DNA from: Scortum barcoo
Lineage: Eukaryota; Chordata; Actinopteri; Centrarchiformes; Terapontidae
Direction of reading: 5' to 3'
Assembly: GCA_023238725.1 (NCBI GenBank)
Contig: CM041534.1
Span: forward strand, 4,600,449-4,664,448
Length of the DNA stretch: 64,000 nt
Positions 1 through 14,308 of the stretch are shown here, piece after piece (the first letter of the stretch is position 1; each line of letters begins with the position of its first letter). The translations under genes and the position numbers were made by a program. The notes below the pieces were generated by a model. The model made no database searches. It was not told where the DNA came from and was given only the letters and a program-made list of their open reading frames with translations.

Positions 1-2364
1 AGCCCAAACAATCATTCTCAGGAGGCGGTGCTAGCCCAAAACCTGGCAGACTGCATCTTTAATCTGGACACCCTGTTCTCTTGTTAACACTGCAGTCTTT
101 GATGAAATCTGCCAGTTTTTTCTCATAATGGAGACGTGCCCTAATCTCCCTGGCAGCTGCTCCATTCAATAGCTCTGCCCCTGTTTGTGAGCGTGCACAC
201 GCCTGCGTGTGTGTTTGTGTGGGGGGCAGCGAAATAAGTCCACCTGCACAGTGGTGTTGTTTGAAGTGGAGCACTTAAGGGAGCTGCAGTAGTGGACACA
301 GAGGCTTCAAGAGGGAACAAAAAAGACAAAGAAACAGGAGGAAAGCGAAAGGAGAGAGGAGGAGAGGAAGAGGCAGTGGTAGCGGAGGTAGGGAGGGTCT
401 CATCACCGGCATATCCATAAGATGGGAGGCTGACAGGAAGAGGAGGGGGGAGGGGGGTCCTGTGCTTTGAAACCGTGGGGACAACAGGTGTCTCCAACTG
501 TAGAGCAGACAAGCCTCAGCCGAAGCCATGCCAAGCTGGGGTTACAGGGGTGTGGCGGTGTGACCGGGTGGTGGCGAATCCAAACGGATTGGGTGGCACA
601 CACACACCCACAGACTCCTATATCACACCTCGGAGCATGCTTCTGCTGCTGGCGCGGCTGCAGCTTGGCTCAGAGAAAATCCGATTCCAGTTCGAAGCCG
701 GAAAAACTGCACAAACATGCTGCACTAATAAATCAAACATACAGACTTTTTTACACGCAGGGCCGGTGAGCCTGCACACACACTAAATGGGCTGCGCTGT
801 GTCTCATATAACATAAAACTAATATGAGGGGTGAAAGGTGAGGATCACAGTATCATTTATTATAGTATCTTTCCTAGATATTAGTTTAATATTGGTATTT
901 AGTTTAGCATGTAAAGAAAAAGGTTGATGTTATGGTGAAAGGAGGAAGAAAGCATGGGCCCCCACTAAGTACTGTAGTAAAAATGTGTATTTGTTTAAGG
1001 GGATGATTATCCAATAAATCAAAACTTTCAACATTTTTATTACATCTGTATGTGTGCATGTTTCCACTTTGCTTTGTAGCTGTGTATGTGTGTATAGTTA
1101 ATGTATTACAAACAATAAGGAAGCCTGAAGACCAATTACAGTAGAGAGCAGGTTGTGGAAAGCCTGCCTGGTTCCTGTAACGCTCCCAGAAGTGAAGAAG
1201 TAGCAGCAGATCTGTATTTCCCCCTCACCTCAGTCCCTTCCACATTATGCAGAACAGGGAAACAGATAACAAAGAGGGATCAAACTCATATCATGTGTCA
1301 GTGACCAAGTTCTCTTTCTCACCGTTCAGCAGTTCTGCCTTTCTCACGGTTGAAAATGAAAAAAGAAAAAAGGAAAGAAGCGTATGATGATCACAGATCT
1401 GTTCTTGTGCTCTCGTGCGTGTGTGTGTGTGTGACAGCAGCCACTGTGAGTGGTTTCATGGTAACTCTGAGACATGTGAGTCACTGATAAACCACCAGAG
1501 CCTCAGCATAAGTGTAACTAGACACTCAGGTAGAAGGCTACTCTTTGTGTAAGTTTGGATTTAAAAAAGAAACCTGTGGCATTCTAAGTTATGTTAACTA
1601 TATACCTCTACAGTGGTAGAAACACTTCTGTTCTGTTCTAAAAAAAAAAACCCATTGTAGACTGAAAATATTTCATATTTCTCAGCAGCCACAAGCCTGG
1701 TTAGAGGTGTGAAACCACTGACACGGCATGGGGGAAATTCATGGTAAGAAGCTGGGGTTTTCCAAGCAAATGAGTTATCAATGAGTACATTTGCACCCAC
1801 AGTGTGAATGCAAATTTGTTTCTTTTGAAGCTGAAGATCTTACCGGTGGAGATACTGCAAATAAAATTAGAATGAGCATGCAATCTATGAGAGTGATTCT
1901 AAAACTAGGGTGCAAGCATCACATGGTCTTTCCTTCCTCAGTCTTGAGAGGGAGCTGTAAAATATTAAATTAACTCTTTGTATTAATATCTTGATATTGA
2001 GAGAATAGACTGTTATAGACTGTTATAATAGAATAGACATATATAGTTGCCTCATTATTTTGGTCACTGCCATGTTTCCACCACTGTCTAATGACACTTT
2101 TCAAACTCCACTGGATAAATCAAAAAATGCATGGTGATCAAGCTGAAAACAAGACCTGAAATATTTGGGAAGTTTTCACTGACATCAACAATATTTCAAA
2201 GCACATACTGAATACTTGTGAAAGCCGTGGCAAGGTCACTGCAAACCAAAACTAAACCTTGAGAAATGTTGCTGAAAGCTAGACCCTGTGCAGACCCTGC
2301 CATCGCCTGCTCTTTATCTGTCCTGATATGCAGTATGCAAAGCCAGTGTGCTACAGGCACTCAC
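1..2364 (-). other. vmp1 intron after coding exon 5 (partial)
   Basis: No exon, RNA gene or recognisable transposon was found on either strand. It holds a short GT-repeat run (about 1415-1432) and purine-rich tracts at 300-400. Reading frames here carry no recognisable domain. Confidence 0.6.
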
Positions 2365-2607
2365 CCACATGCAAGCTTCCAGGCGGACTTTGGAGATGAT
2401 GGCCCAGAGAGAGATGCTTCCCTGGATGGCTTCTAAGCCCACCAGCCCATCCGCCCCCACAGCCTCTACGCCCACCCCCTCAGCATCAGAGCCTGGTGTT
2501 GGTGTTCCCTGCTGGGGACAGATGATTTGGTCCGGATAGGGTGGCTCGGGGAAATCCACTGAGCCACATTCATAGGCCGCCAAGGTCACTGATGCAATGT
2601 GTGGTCC
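2365..2607 (-). CDS. vmp1: vmp1 coding exon 5, with expanded acidic/Gly loop
   Basis: An 81-codon, phase-0 exon beginning GPHIASVTLAAYEC and ending KVRLEACMW|gtgagt, both conserved in VMP1. Between IICP and GSISLW lie 31 low-complexity residues (rich in G, V, A, D, E) where the mammalian protein has about six. The reading frame is kept. The next exon (expected to begin GIGTAIGELPP) was not found in 1-2364 and must lie off the window. Confidence 0.93.
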
Positions 2608-5600
2608 CTGAGAAATAGAGAAGGAGAGAAAGGCAGAGAAAAAGAAAAATGAAGAGAAAAAGAGAAAGTAGTTTAAAACAGAGTGGGAGTGAGTCCACTT
2701 GTTGGGTCAGGGGAAACCCCTTGTTATTAGCATAGGGAGAAAGACAGCATTGAGTCAAAGAGTGATTGATCACATGAAGACAGTTACATGTGGGCCAGTA
2801 TCTGGGCTGCTCTTCCTCTGGTTTTCACTACAAGCTGTGTGAATGTGCCTTTTGCTGTCCTTTCTATATTAGTTAAATAGGTCATTAGGAAAGAGATAAA
2901 AACATATAACTGATTCAGCTGGAGCGTTATGCAAAACACTGCTTCATGCTGTTTCAAAACCTACAGGAGAATCAAAGTGTCAGTGGATAGAGAGCGGAGG
3001 GCCCCGGGTGGAAACAATCAAAGACGGAAACCAAAGCTGGGGTAGATAAACCGTTGTCCCTGTCACCTTTCCTAGGTGTCGTGCACACACACGCGCGACT
3101 AAGTGTCGCCACATGTGTGTGCCCTCAGGAAAGCAGTAATAATGAGGAGAAGAGCAGCAAGAAAAAGAAGCAGGTTCTAAATGCAGACTCTCTTCAGACA
3201 GAATTTATCAGTGTTTGACTGTTCCTGTGGTAAGATCAAGACATTAGCATACTCAAGGGCCCGCTGTCTTTGATAGGGCCTGGTCTGGTTTACATTTCTG
3301 GCTCTTGTTTATTCACTCGTTTCAATTAAGCGTCCAGTGAGAAAACAGAGGAATCAAAGGGAGGAAAAGCGGTGCAGGTTGGATTTCTGGTGCGTGGTTA
3401 AAGTTTTTTGAGCCACTAGCTTTGTGCTGTTGACTCTGCCAACTCTAAAACAAGGCATCTCAATATTCACAATGGTGCTGAGCAGAGACTCCCAAGGCCA
3501 CACACACACACTCACAATTAAACTCAATTACACAGAAATGCCGAAGTGATCATATCAAGAGGAGAAATCTCCATTTCAACGCACTTCTGGCATTTTGAAA
3601 TAAGGTGCCAGCATTGGTCATTTGGAGTCTTCTCTCTCTAACTGCACCTCTATTATTTCAAACTTGAGCAATTTCACACTCAGACTAATCACAATCAGCT
3701 TTATTGCCCAAGCATGAGTACACATATAAGGGATTTAACTCTGGTTTTAAGTTGCTCTCAGTGTCTTTACACACAGTAAGAATGATTTACAGGAATATAG
3801 AAATAGACATAAAGCTAAAAAAAAATTACATAAAAGCTGCAGTAATGTAATAGATTACTTTATATATATTCCATTGCTTCCTCACAAAAGAGATTGAATA
3901 ACTTATCATTGCATGGTTGGATTTCATTTTAAAGGTAAGTTGACATAGCACACCTGAGTAATTTCATTTCATATGTCAGTCTGATTAAAGGTCCATGTGT
4001 GAGCTCTGACTTGCTGAACAGAGCCGGGTACTAAAATCACATCAATATCTGAAAACTGTGCTGTTCCGTCAGAACAAATTCAGTTATCAAAGTTTGTTGT
4101 CTGAGAGGAACAAGGAAAGTATTTGTACAAATGGCCGTTGGTCATTCTACACTGACTCATTATGACAATACAGTGATAACATCATCTGAGAGCATAATGT
4201 TTGATTAAGTTTCATACTGAACAGGATCCTGTCAGGAAGAAAAGGTCACGCAACTTTGCATTTCCTTGGTGAGATGGATCTGAAATGACAGGGATTAAAC
4301 AGGAGATGGAACAAGTCACTAACAGTAGTGTGATCCCTGCAAATAAAGGCAGGCCCTGTGTACTCTGTCGATTTCATGTGTTTACACTCATGCGTGCGTG
4401 TGTGAAGAAAGGGTGCTCCCAGTGACGCACAGGGGCAGTTTGGCATTACACAATGCAGCGCCAAAACAATCTGGCAAACCCGGGGTGGGGCTGGAACCTC
4501 CGGATGTGCATGGGACGAGGCAGGACAGGACGGGACGGGGCGTGGGAGGGCAGGACAGCAGCATGTGTGGCAACAGGAATGTCTTTTCTAGGAACAACCC
4601 ACTCCCTATAGATGACACTGATTAGTTTCGAAACACACATTAGAAAGCAGGCGCGCGGAGAAAACGTCTGAAACGGCGAAAGACAAATGGGAAAATCTTC
4701 AGTGACCCAGAGGGAAAAGTCAAGAAAGTCAGACCCGGGCCTCATATCCTCCCCACTGGGCCTCCAGTGGGATCACACTGCCCTGACATCCCCACATACA
4801 CTGACATACACACACTTCATGCACACAGACAGACTCCTCAGGCAGAATGTTTGTGTGGCTGAGAAAGACTATATTCCTCTCGCTAACACCTTCCAGCTCT
4901 ATCTCAGGTAATGTGTGTTTACCAAACACACACAGACAGCCTGCCAACAGAGAGTGTTGCGTGACTCTGAGTACCTGCTCTCTCTCGCTCTCGCTCTCTG
5001 TCTTATGCTGTGTCACTGCTTCTCACCTTACACAAAAGCCCAGTCATCTCATGTTGTCCAGGTGACTCACCATTAATGTGCAGCCCAGCCCACAAACATC
5101 CAGGTAGCTGCAACCTTTCTCACTTTGTTTCCGACCCGGTGACACACATGACCAACAGGGCACACAAACACACTTCCTTTATTCAGAAGACATATCAGGA
5201 AACAAAAAAGAAAATACAGTGGAGGAAGTATTTTTTTCCCCTTTAGGAGAAACTATTGTTCCACCTTATTAACTGTTCACTCAACAAAGTAGTGGTGAGG
5301 GTTTCTGTGTGTGTGTGTGCTAAAATAATTATCCCACCGCCCAGCTGTCTCTAATTTGAGATTTGCCTAATATTGATGATGTTGGGAGCCACTGAAATGC
5401 ACATCTGTACTGACAAAGGCGCAAAGTTCCCGTCTCTGACCCAGTGGGATCCACAATGGAGGCAACATTGCTGGCATTCCTGTGGCGATCTGCAGCAAAC
5501 CAATGTCTGGCCTGCAAAACTGGTGGGATCCCCACTCCTGGGTATGAGTATATCCACGCAGACTTTAAGGAGACGCGCACAGTTTGGATCCAGTAATAAA

Positions 5601-8600
5601 GTATGTCTGTGCGTGTGTGTCTGCATGTGTGCTGACAATGTATCAGTGTCAGATGTTTGAAGGAATAGTCCCAAAAATGTATTGGATTTATTTCTGTAGG
5701 GGAGGTGGGGTGATCTTAACATATTTCATAAGGCAATGATAATGTAATTTCCCAATGGTAAAAATGCCATCCAGAATGTTGATTTAAGTTACAGAAGAGC
5801 ACGGTGAATATTTTATACCCCACCTTTTATACCCCTATTTGAGCACTATTAGCGCTCAGTATGGAGAAATATATTTATGAGCACTTTCCCGTTTTGTTAG
5901 TATCGTGCATGCACACACACAAGCGCACAGGAGACATGACATATTTTGCAGCCCTGCTACAAAATATTAAAGATGATAGGGCCACATTTTCCACATTTCA
6001 GAAGGACAGGTGTGTATTTGCTAACTTAAAGTGGCCACTCGACTTAACTAACACTCTGACAGTGATGAGGTTGGACTGATAACAAATTACTGTTGATATG
6101 TAGTGAGCTGTTCTTAAACCTCTGTCCTGGACCAGTGACAGGGATTGGCGGTTGCTGAAGCACATGAACGGAAAGGAGCTTCCTTTTAGTGCCACAGCAA
6201 GAACAAAGTGTGCGTCAGTGTGCCCACTGAAGGAGGATGTGAAAGCTGGTTGACCAATAGCTGCTGCTGAGATGAGTTTTTGACACGGACTGTCGACCAC
6301 CCTCTCTGCAAGATCCAGCGCTGTTGCTACAACAGTCTTGAACAGTTAAACACTTGACATATAAGTTAATACTTTCTTCTGTGTGACCCTGCATGTCATA
6401 GTGACAGTGATATATGCATCAGTTCAGCAGACACACACTCAGAGCATAATGTAGCACTGTAGGCGTGATGACTTGAATTGCAATGCAGCTTGTGCAAGGA
6501 GGGGGCTTTTTACATTTGAAATTACAACTACTTCATTCTGTACACGGAAACAGATGCAGTGGAGTGAATGCACTCATGTTGAAATTTCATCAAATTTCAA
6601 AAACCTGTACATTTCCATTAGGAAGCGGCAGCTGTAGGTTATAAATACATAAAAAAACACCCTGCATGCCTTCCCAATTTAGATATTCTCTACCAGGCTA
6701 CACTTCAAATGGCCAAAGATCAAACAGATACAAATAGTATAGGAAAATTATACAATCCCTAATCTATTATTTTTAATCATGAGATCCTATGAGACGAAGC
6801 CCATAATCATCCCAGCCACCAGCCATGGCGTGGCCCCCTCTTGTTAGTTTATGGTGGCATATGTAGTTGCTTCTGAAGCCCCAAACCAGACATTAATGGG
6901 TGACCATAAACTGACCAGTTCTCAGCGACCACGACCACAGGACGGTCCAGTCATTAACAGGTCGCTGTGGTTGTCAAGGGCCATTTAAGCACATTAGACA
7001 CGGTCCGGCTAGCATAACCTGTTAACCGCTTCTTACAGTGGGAGACTGCTGGAGGCAAAGCAGGACAAACATTAGAGGTTGGTTCGTTATGAAGAAGCCC
7101 CGGTCAGGATCTCCGAGGGAGGTAAGAGAACGCTGGACTGGGGCCAGTGATGGAGCACAGACAGAGAAGGAGGGGCAGGGGTGTTTAGAAGTGGGTGGTA
7201 AGCACACAAACATTCACACACACACACACAGACACACACAGTGACCGTGAGATGCTGGAGGTTTGAGGGGCTGTTCCCAGTGATTTATCCATGTGGTTTC
7301 ACCATATGACTTCATGTTCAGAAACCTCTCCCTGACTCGAAGAAAGACACACTCACCCTGACCCCCCACTGAGCGACAGATTATACACTCAGAAGATAAC
7401 ACTTTCATTTCAGTCCAAATGATTTGAAACTGGTTTTATATTTTAAGTACAAAGTCAGGACTTAGAGCAGCAAAATTAAATAACATTACACTGTGCAATT
7501 CTAAAAGGAAACCTGGATGTAAATATGTTATATTTATTTATTGAGTTCAGATTCACAGTAGATTTCATGCTTGATAGCACTCCATTTAAATTCACAGTAC
7601 ACACTGTGTCTAAAATTATGAACTTTGACACAGACTTGCAGACTTGCTCCAATCGTTACATAATAATTCAGAATGTGAATAAAAAAAAGATACCATAATA
7701 TAAAATATATGATATATAAAAAAAAGCATTTTAATTCTACAGCAAAAATTTACTTTTAGAAATTTTATAATGTTGTTTGTCTTTATTAACCTTATTTTGT
7801 GGTTCAATTTTGTTGTGTATCATCACAATTAGAGCTGCAATGATCCAATCATTTTCTGCTTTTACTGACTTTGGGTTTTAGACTATTAGTTGAGCAAAGT
7901 AAGCAATCTGAAGACATTTTCCTGACATGCTTTGCATTGAGAAAATATTCAGCAGATAAATCAAAAATAGAAATAATTGTTCTTTGCAGCCTTAAGCACA
8001 ATAAAAAACTTAACTTATTAAACTAAAATCTAAAACATGAATTAACCTGATCCAGCTTAGATTCTCTCTTTGTGTGTTGATGCGATGGATTAATTACACT
8101 GACACACAATGTGTGTATATCCCCTTTTTGAGTGTATTTCACTTTCTGTGAACTAAAGCACTGAGGGGAAACAAAGTGTTGGTCCCCATAGAGAGTCCAT
8201 CAGGATAAAAAGGTAGCGACGGCTACACAGACCTACCCAGGGGTGTGTGACGGTGTGACGTGTAACTGAAATGTGGGTGACCTTTATGGTAGAATTTCAA
8301 AACTCAATTAACCTAAATACCTGCAGGCTGCCAGCAACGCTCTGGTTCGGTCTGGTCAGGTTTGGCTTGTTCTGGCAGGGTTACTGGTGCCATTCCAGAC
8401 TGGCTACACACTAAGCCCACTTTGGCCCGGGACTTGCTTCCTGTGGGCTCTGTGTGTGTGCGTGTGTGTGTGTGAGCGAGCGGGTGTGTGTGTCTTTCAG
8501 AGTGAATGGTCATTGTGCTTGGTATTAACAGGACTCCTGGGGTCTCCAAGACACAGACAGACAGACACATGCCTTGGATGGCTAGAGTGTGACAGTTAAG

Positions 8601-8621
8601 ATTAAGAAGCCATTAGAGATA

Positions 8622-8664
<43 letters not shown>

Positions 8665-11600
8665 GCTCCTATTTACACATCTCTCTGGTATTCATCTTTA
8701 AAGTAATTTGGTAAAGATGAGTAAGTCACAAGACGTTCGGGCAGATCCATGTCTCCAAACTTATGAGGAAGAAAATTAATTACTTTAAATTCAAAAAAGA
8801 AAAAAACTGGGTTTTTTTGTTTTTTTTCTCTTCTATTTTTTGCCTAAAGAGGTATAAGTTCTCATGTGGTATTTCATATTTAAACCCAAAATTAGACAAG
8901 TCCCCTCACGCACAGCTGCAGATCCATAACTTGCCAGTGTAAAATATCCCAACCAATGTATCTTTATGGTATGTAAGTAATACTGCCTGTTCAGTAGTGG
9001 CAGGATCAAATCCAAGCGCTGAAGTTCTGACACACTATCTACATGTAGTTAAACATTAATGGCTTCAAATTGAATTTAAGAGGTGCTGAAGTTAAAGCGG
9101 GAGATCCGTTACTGCCAGCCAATGGTGAGTCAAGAGTAGCTTTTCAGCTTTTCAAAGAAGTACTGAACTTGATCCTGATGTGTCACCCGTGTTCCCGGTT
9201 ACATGCATGCAAGGTATCAATTCTCACTTTAGTGAAGAGTGGAGTGATTATGCCATGTCCAGTCATGTTTGACACAGAAAGTATGTACAAAAAAAAAACA
9301 AAAAAAAACTCAATCAATATCTTGTGTTTATATATACAGTGAGTCCACACCCATCAGAGTAAATCAACACTTTCCAAAGAGCCGACCTGGAGCCTTATCT
9401 GCTCTATAATCCGCACTTGTGAAGTGACCAAAAAACAAACAAAAAACAAACACATGAGTCGTGGAAAATTTGGTCCAGGTCACGCAGACCAGCAGGAGCG
9501 TGTGAGTCACAGCTCAAACAAAGAAACCAGGTTTCTGTCTCTGTGAACGTGAAGGTGCCCCATTGTTTGCTTCTGGGATTGCAGCGAGGCTCGTCACTGT
9601 AATACAATGGTCAGGTGAGTGAGGAGCAGTGCGCGCACACACACACCAGGCTTTTGTCCGATACCCTGCCATGCTGTGACCGAGTTTCCCTTCACCCACA
9701 TGTTCTTGTCAGACTGTGAACGTGTGGGCGAACTCCACTTAACTGTGTAACGGCATATGAGCGGGAGAGCAGCGAGGAGCGGCTGTGTGTGTGTGTGTGT
9801 GAGTGTGAGAGTAACAACAATGCAGGGAGAGTGTGTGGAAGCCACACTCTCAGACCTGCTCAGCGCTTACAGCGATAGTTGGCGCTAATTAAAGCTGTGC
9901 TCCTGGTAATTGCCAACAGCCAAAACTTAATTTTAGAGGGTTTGCTGGGGAAAATCTGTATATTCTACACAAACCTCCTCTGTAACCTATAATTTAGCAA
10001 TCCTAAAAGAAACTGAATATAGAAAAATACAGAATGCTCCTTTATTTAGATGAGCCACTGGTTTATTTTCTGAAAGACAAGGGACTGTAAATCATGAGTC
10101 ATAAACACGGTTAGATTTTTTGTTATCCCATAGGATTGCTGTTGTTTTTTCCCTAGTGGCTGCTGACATTTATGCTCCCAGAAAGACACAACATGTACAC
10201 CTCTCACTCATAAAACAGCTCAAAGCCAAGAGGGAAGAGAGGAAAAAAAAAAAGAAGACTACCCTAGTTGCTATTATGTAAACAGCAACGTGCGCGGCTT
10301 CAATTATAATGACTTTAATTCTTTGTTGCTGTTGATTTAACGTTGAGCACAACAATTTTTATGCTGCCCATAATGACTTAATGGCAACAGCCATTACTGA
10401 AAGTAATTTAATGGTGGATGACTCAGATGAGCTCTCTTCTAAAATATTTACAGCATTCCCAAGCTTTCAAGAGTCACACTCATCGCCAACCCATTCTCAG
10501 TTAAAAGAGGATTTATGGAGGGCAGTGACACTAGTTGTCACCAGAAAACAAATACTTAAAAAGCTAAGTGAGGATGAAAGCCGGCCCCACTCATAATTGT
10601 GATCTTTACATTCATTACGGCGGATACATGCACAGGTGCAGGTCTCTTAGTGTGCATACGTGTGTGCACTGATCCTCGCCTCCACAGCCCCTGCCGAAAT
10701 GAGATCCCTCCAGTGTTCCTGCGCGATTTTATTGTTTTCATGGTCTGTATTATAAGCACCCACCCACTACCTCCTCCCTCAGAGCAGCTGGATAAAATAC
10801 ACTTAATGGTGTGCCAAGAAGTGGGCTTTTTTTCCCTCCTCCATGCCTGAGTTGCATGGTTTTATCTTTCTCCAATAACCAAGTCCTGTCCGTGTACAAT
10901 GATCTCCCGCAGTCTCAGCGGGACAAAAACACAGAGAGGAGGCACAGGGCAGCAATTGCCCATGTCAGAGAACAGGAGAGCTGCCATTTCTGCTTTCATT
11001 GACGGGGATGGTTTGCTGGTTGCTGGCTCTGCACCCCCCTCTGCTGGGGGCTCTGCAGTACTCTCGCATATGCAACGTTTACAGCTTCCTGCCAGCCACC
11101 AAGGATGTGCACAGATAATATGTCATGAGCTATTAGCAGGAAAAAAGATTGCCATATCAGTTTCCCAGAGGTTAAATGGAAAGCTTGCATCTTGCGAAGT
11201 CTACGCTGTGCCGGCTGAGGAAAACGCGACCACACATTTGCTGTTAACTGGAGGAAATGAAAGAATTAGCTTAAATCAAGGAGTTAAGCCCATTAAAGAA
11301 GTCAGAAGAAGGACAGACACATACTGACACACAGCCGGGACGGTAGGGGGAAGTCACATGATAACAAAAAGTCACATGTTATGTCATGTGAAACTACAGA
11401 GGACCTTAATGCTTATTAGAGCTGCTAGTGTTCACACTTTTCCAGATCTTACCAAAGAACTGCTGATGTAATATGACTAGAAAAAGGGGAGTGGTGGTTT
11501 TATGGTTCACCATGCTCTACAGTAATGTGATTATATTCTGCAGTCTTTGTAACTTTCATGTTTGTTTGTTTTTTGGTTTTTGAGCTTTCAAAGACTTCTG

Positions 11601-14276
11601 TTTTCCAAACCTTCATTTGCCAGAGACACAATATATGAACCTTCAGCTGTTACCTTTATGTGAATTAAAATATTGATACCTGGTATCAATTTAATGATAC
11701 AGCATTGTGAAGTATTCCAACAACTATCTGCACTGATTTTTCTGGTTTATCTTCAGACCTCTGGTACCCTCTACTGGCTCTTCATAGTAATGACCTCAGC
11801 CAAGCGAAGATCTTACTGACAATTTATGAATGAATTGTATTCTTTCTATTAAGTAATTAATTTATTTCCATGCACCACATTTAATGACAGAGTACAATCG
11901 TGGCAAATCTGATTCTAAAATACAATATTTTGCAGCAGAATATAATCTGGAGCTGCAAGTAACAATTATTTTCATCACCTATTTATCGACTGACTATCTA
12001 CTAGATTAGCTGTTTGGTCTATAAAATGTCAGAGAGCATTGAAAAGCATCCATCACAGTTCCCCAGAGCTCAGGGAGACGATGACGTCTCGTTTTGTCCG
12101 ACCAAAACCACAAGAAAGTCAGATTTTTTTAAAGCGTTTGAGCTCTGCCCTCTGGTTTACTCTGCCCCTCACAACCAGGCAGTCTGCTAAAGTGAAAATA
12201 CACTGGTGTGTTTCACCAAGTCGCAGAGTGGACGGGGAAGCTGTGCAATAAAAATTCATGGTAGCACTTCTCCCCTGAGCTACATCTCTAGTGGTTCACT
12301 TGTATATCACTTAATGGAGTAACTGTGATGGTGTGCTTTCCCAATGTTGACATGGGTATAAATGAATGTCAGGGTCTGGTAAACACCCAGGCCCACTTCA
12401 GCTCTCATAAGTCTTATGGACAGGAGGCAAAGCGGTGCCGGAGAGGTCAAGCTGCAAGTGTTGGACTTGTAAGTTTGCAGGGACATCTTAGCAAGTGTTC
12501 TGAAATGGTCTGACCCAGTTACAATTGCTGACCCAGTCCTAGTTCCCCAAAACAGGACAACATGTCTGCTGGCACCCACCACTCTTCACTCGCCACAGAA
12601 ATTCTTCAACTTTTTTTTTACTGACAGAAATCGGAAATATCTGTCAGGACCCAGAAATCTACAAAATGACTGAAGAATCTCAATGGCTCCTTTAAACAGG
12701 CCTTCTACAGAAAAGAAGATGTATAATTATAATTCTCTGAGGTCAGCTTTGTGTTTCTTACTTGTGGTTTAGGCTCACAGTTGAAGAGAGGAAGCAGATT
12801 AGATCAGACAGGGTTCCTTATGTAAACAAATATGGTTTCACTAATAACTCAGGCCAATACTAGGCTGGATTTTTTTTCAAATTTGAATATCAGCCAATTA
12901 AAGACATCCATCTTCAAACTAATAAATGATCCTCGCTGACCACAGATCACCTTATTTTTCTTATTTCATCCCACCAGACGATTCATTCCAGTTAGGACAA
13001 GCTGGATCGCCACCAACAGGCTCAGGTCCGTCCGTCTGTACAGACCTGCAGTGTTTCACTGTTTACTGCACTGCATCTCCTGATCTAAATACAATTTCAG
13101 ACTCATTTCCATCCTACAAGTCCATGTGATGGGGAACAGAGAATGCTTAAAAGTGTGATTTTAATTCAGGCCCAGCGGGAAAACTCTAAAAAGAAAAAAC
13201 ATTTTATTTGAACATCCACACATAAGAACATCGTGTATCAGCAGCCAGAATCCAAAAACATCTGCACCGCTATCGGCCTGTAAAACACAATATCAGTCAA
13301 ACTCTATAAAAAATGCACGACAGCAGCTCTCACAAGGAGCACCAAGTTCTGTCATGAACCCGATGACACCACAGGCTGCAGCAGCGGCCGCGACCACTAG
13401 ATGGAGACATACTCCGTGAAAAACCACTGAGTGAGAGGAGGGAGAAAAAAAAAAGAAAGCCTCTCAGATTACATTTGGGACCGCCAGAGTTTGGCTTTTA
13501 AAAACAGCAGAATGGAGGACACGCACTTCAAAGTTTCCAGTTCAGCTCCACTGGGCAGAGGACTCCCTGATGACGGATGGACTCACAGACAGACAGATGT
13601 TCTGATCGGCACATCCCGAAGACTGAGCAAAAACACTCAGATGCACAGAGAGTTTGTGAAGGGAGGAGGGGGAGTAAAACGGGAGGGGGGTCTATAAAAA
13701 GGAGAAGGAGTGAGGGGGTGTAAGAGAAAGTGAGAGTGAGAGAGAGTGGCACAGTGGGGAGCAGGAGAGCGGGGAGAAAGGGAAAAGAGAGAGAACCGAG
13801 GGAGGAGGGAGACTGTTTTTATCCTCATGTGCACTCAGTCAGAGGGGTCAGTGAGTGCGATTGTTCCTGGACTGCCCGTCCGCCACCGCGCCGCGGCGAT
13901 CACGCACGAAAAAAAAAAAAATCCTCTCATTTATTTATTTATTTGTTCATTTATTTATTTATTTAAAATAACGCTCCTATTAAAGCCTAAGCGACGAGCC
14001 AACAAGCCGCACCAACATCAGAGAGCTGCGTCACTGACTGCGTCTAAAGATCGGACTGTGTCCTCTTACCAGGTAGAGCAGGAAGGTGTGCAGCCCGGTG
14101 CCGAGACCCACCGAGGACAGGATGCCCAGGCCGAGCCAGTAGGCGCACCACAGCGTCTTCTTCTCCATGTAGCGCACGTACTGCGGAGGCCAGGGAGAGG
14201 GACGGTCAACCACATGGCAGAGACACATGCACAGAGTGTGAGGAAAACAAGAAGGGGGTGGAGGGGGGGGGCATTT

Positions 14277-14308
<32 letters not shown>

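Larger units (their letters stand above)
2608..14069 (-). other. vmp1 intron between coding exons 4 and 5, 11.5 kb
   Basis: A large intron without any convincing coding exon. It holds a LINE 3'-tail fragment (about 3690-3830), two MITE-like repeats (about 7830-7997 and 11950-12130), a (CA)n array (8622-8662) and several AT-rich islands with TAAT motifs (near 9880-9940 and 10300-10560) that look like non-coding regulatory blocks. That last point is inference only. Confidence 0.55.

Noticed and set aside
467..786. Overlapping plus-strand open frames near the left end
   Set aside because: No recognisable domain or splice-consistent structure; they lie in vmp1 intron sequence.
1..2364. Search for the next vmp1 exon and for mir-21, which lies at the 3' end of VMP1 in vertebrates
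   Set aside because: Neither was found; both should lie beyond the left edge, since about half of vmp1 is missing.
10381..10596. 71-codon plus-strand open frame that reads like an ordinary protein
   Set aside because: It lies in a vmp1 intron without splice partners and is AT-rich; more consistent with a non-coding regulatory block.
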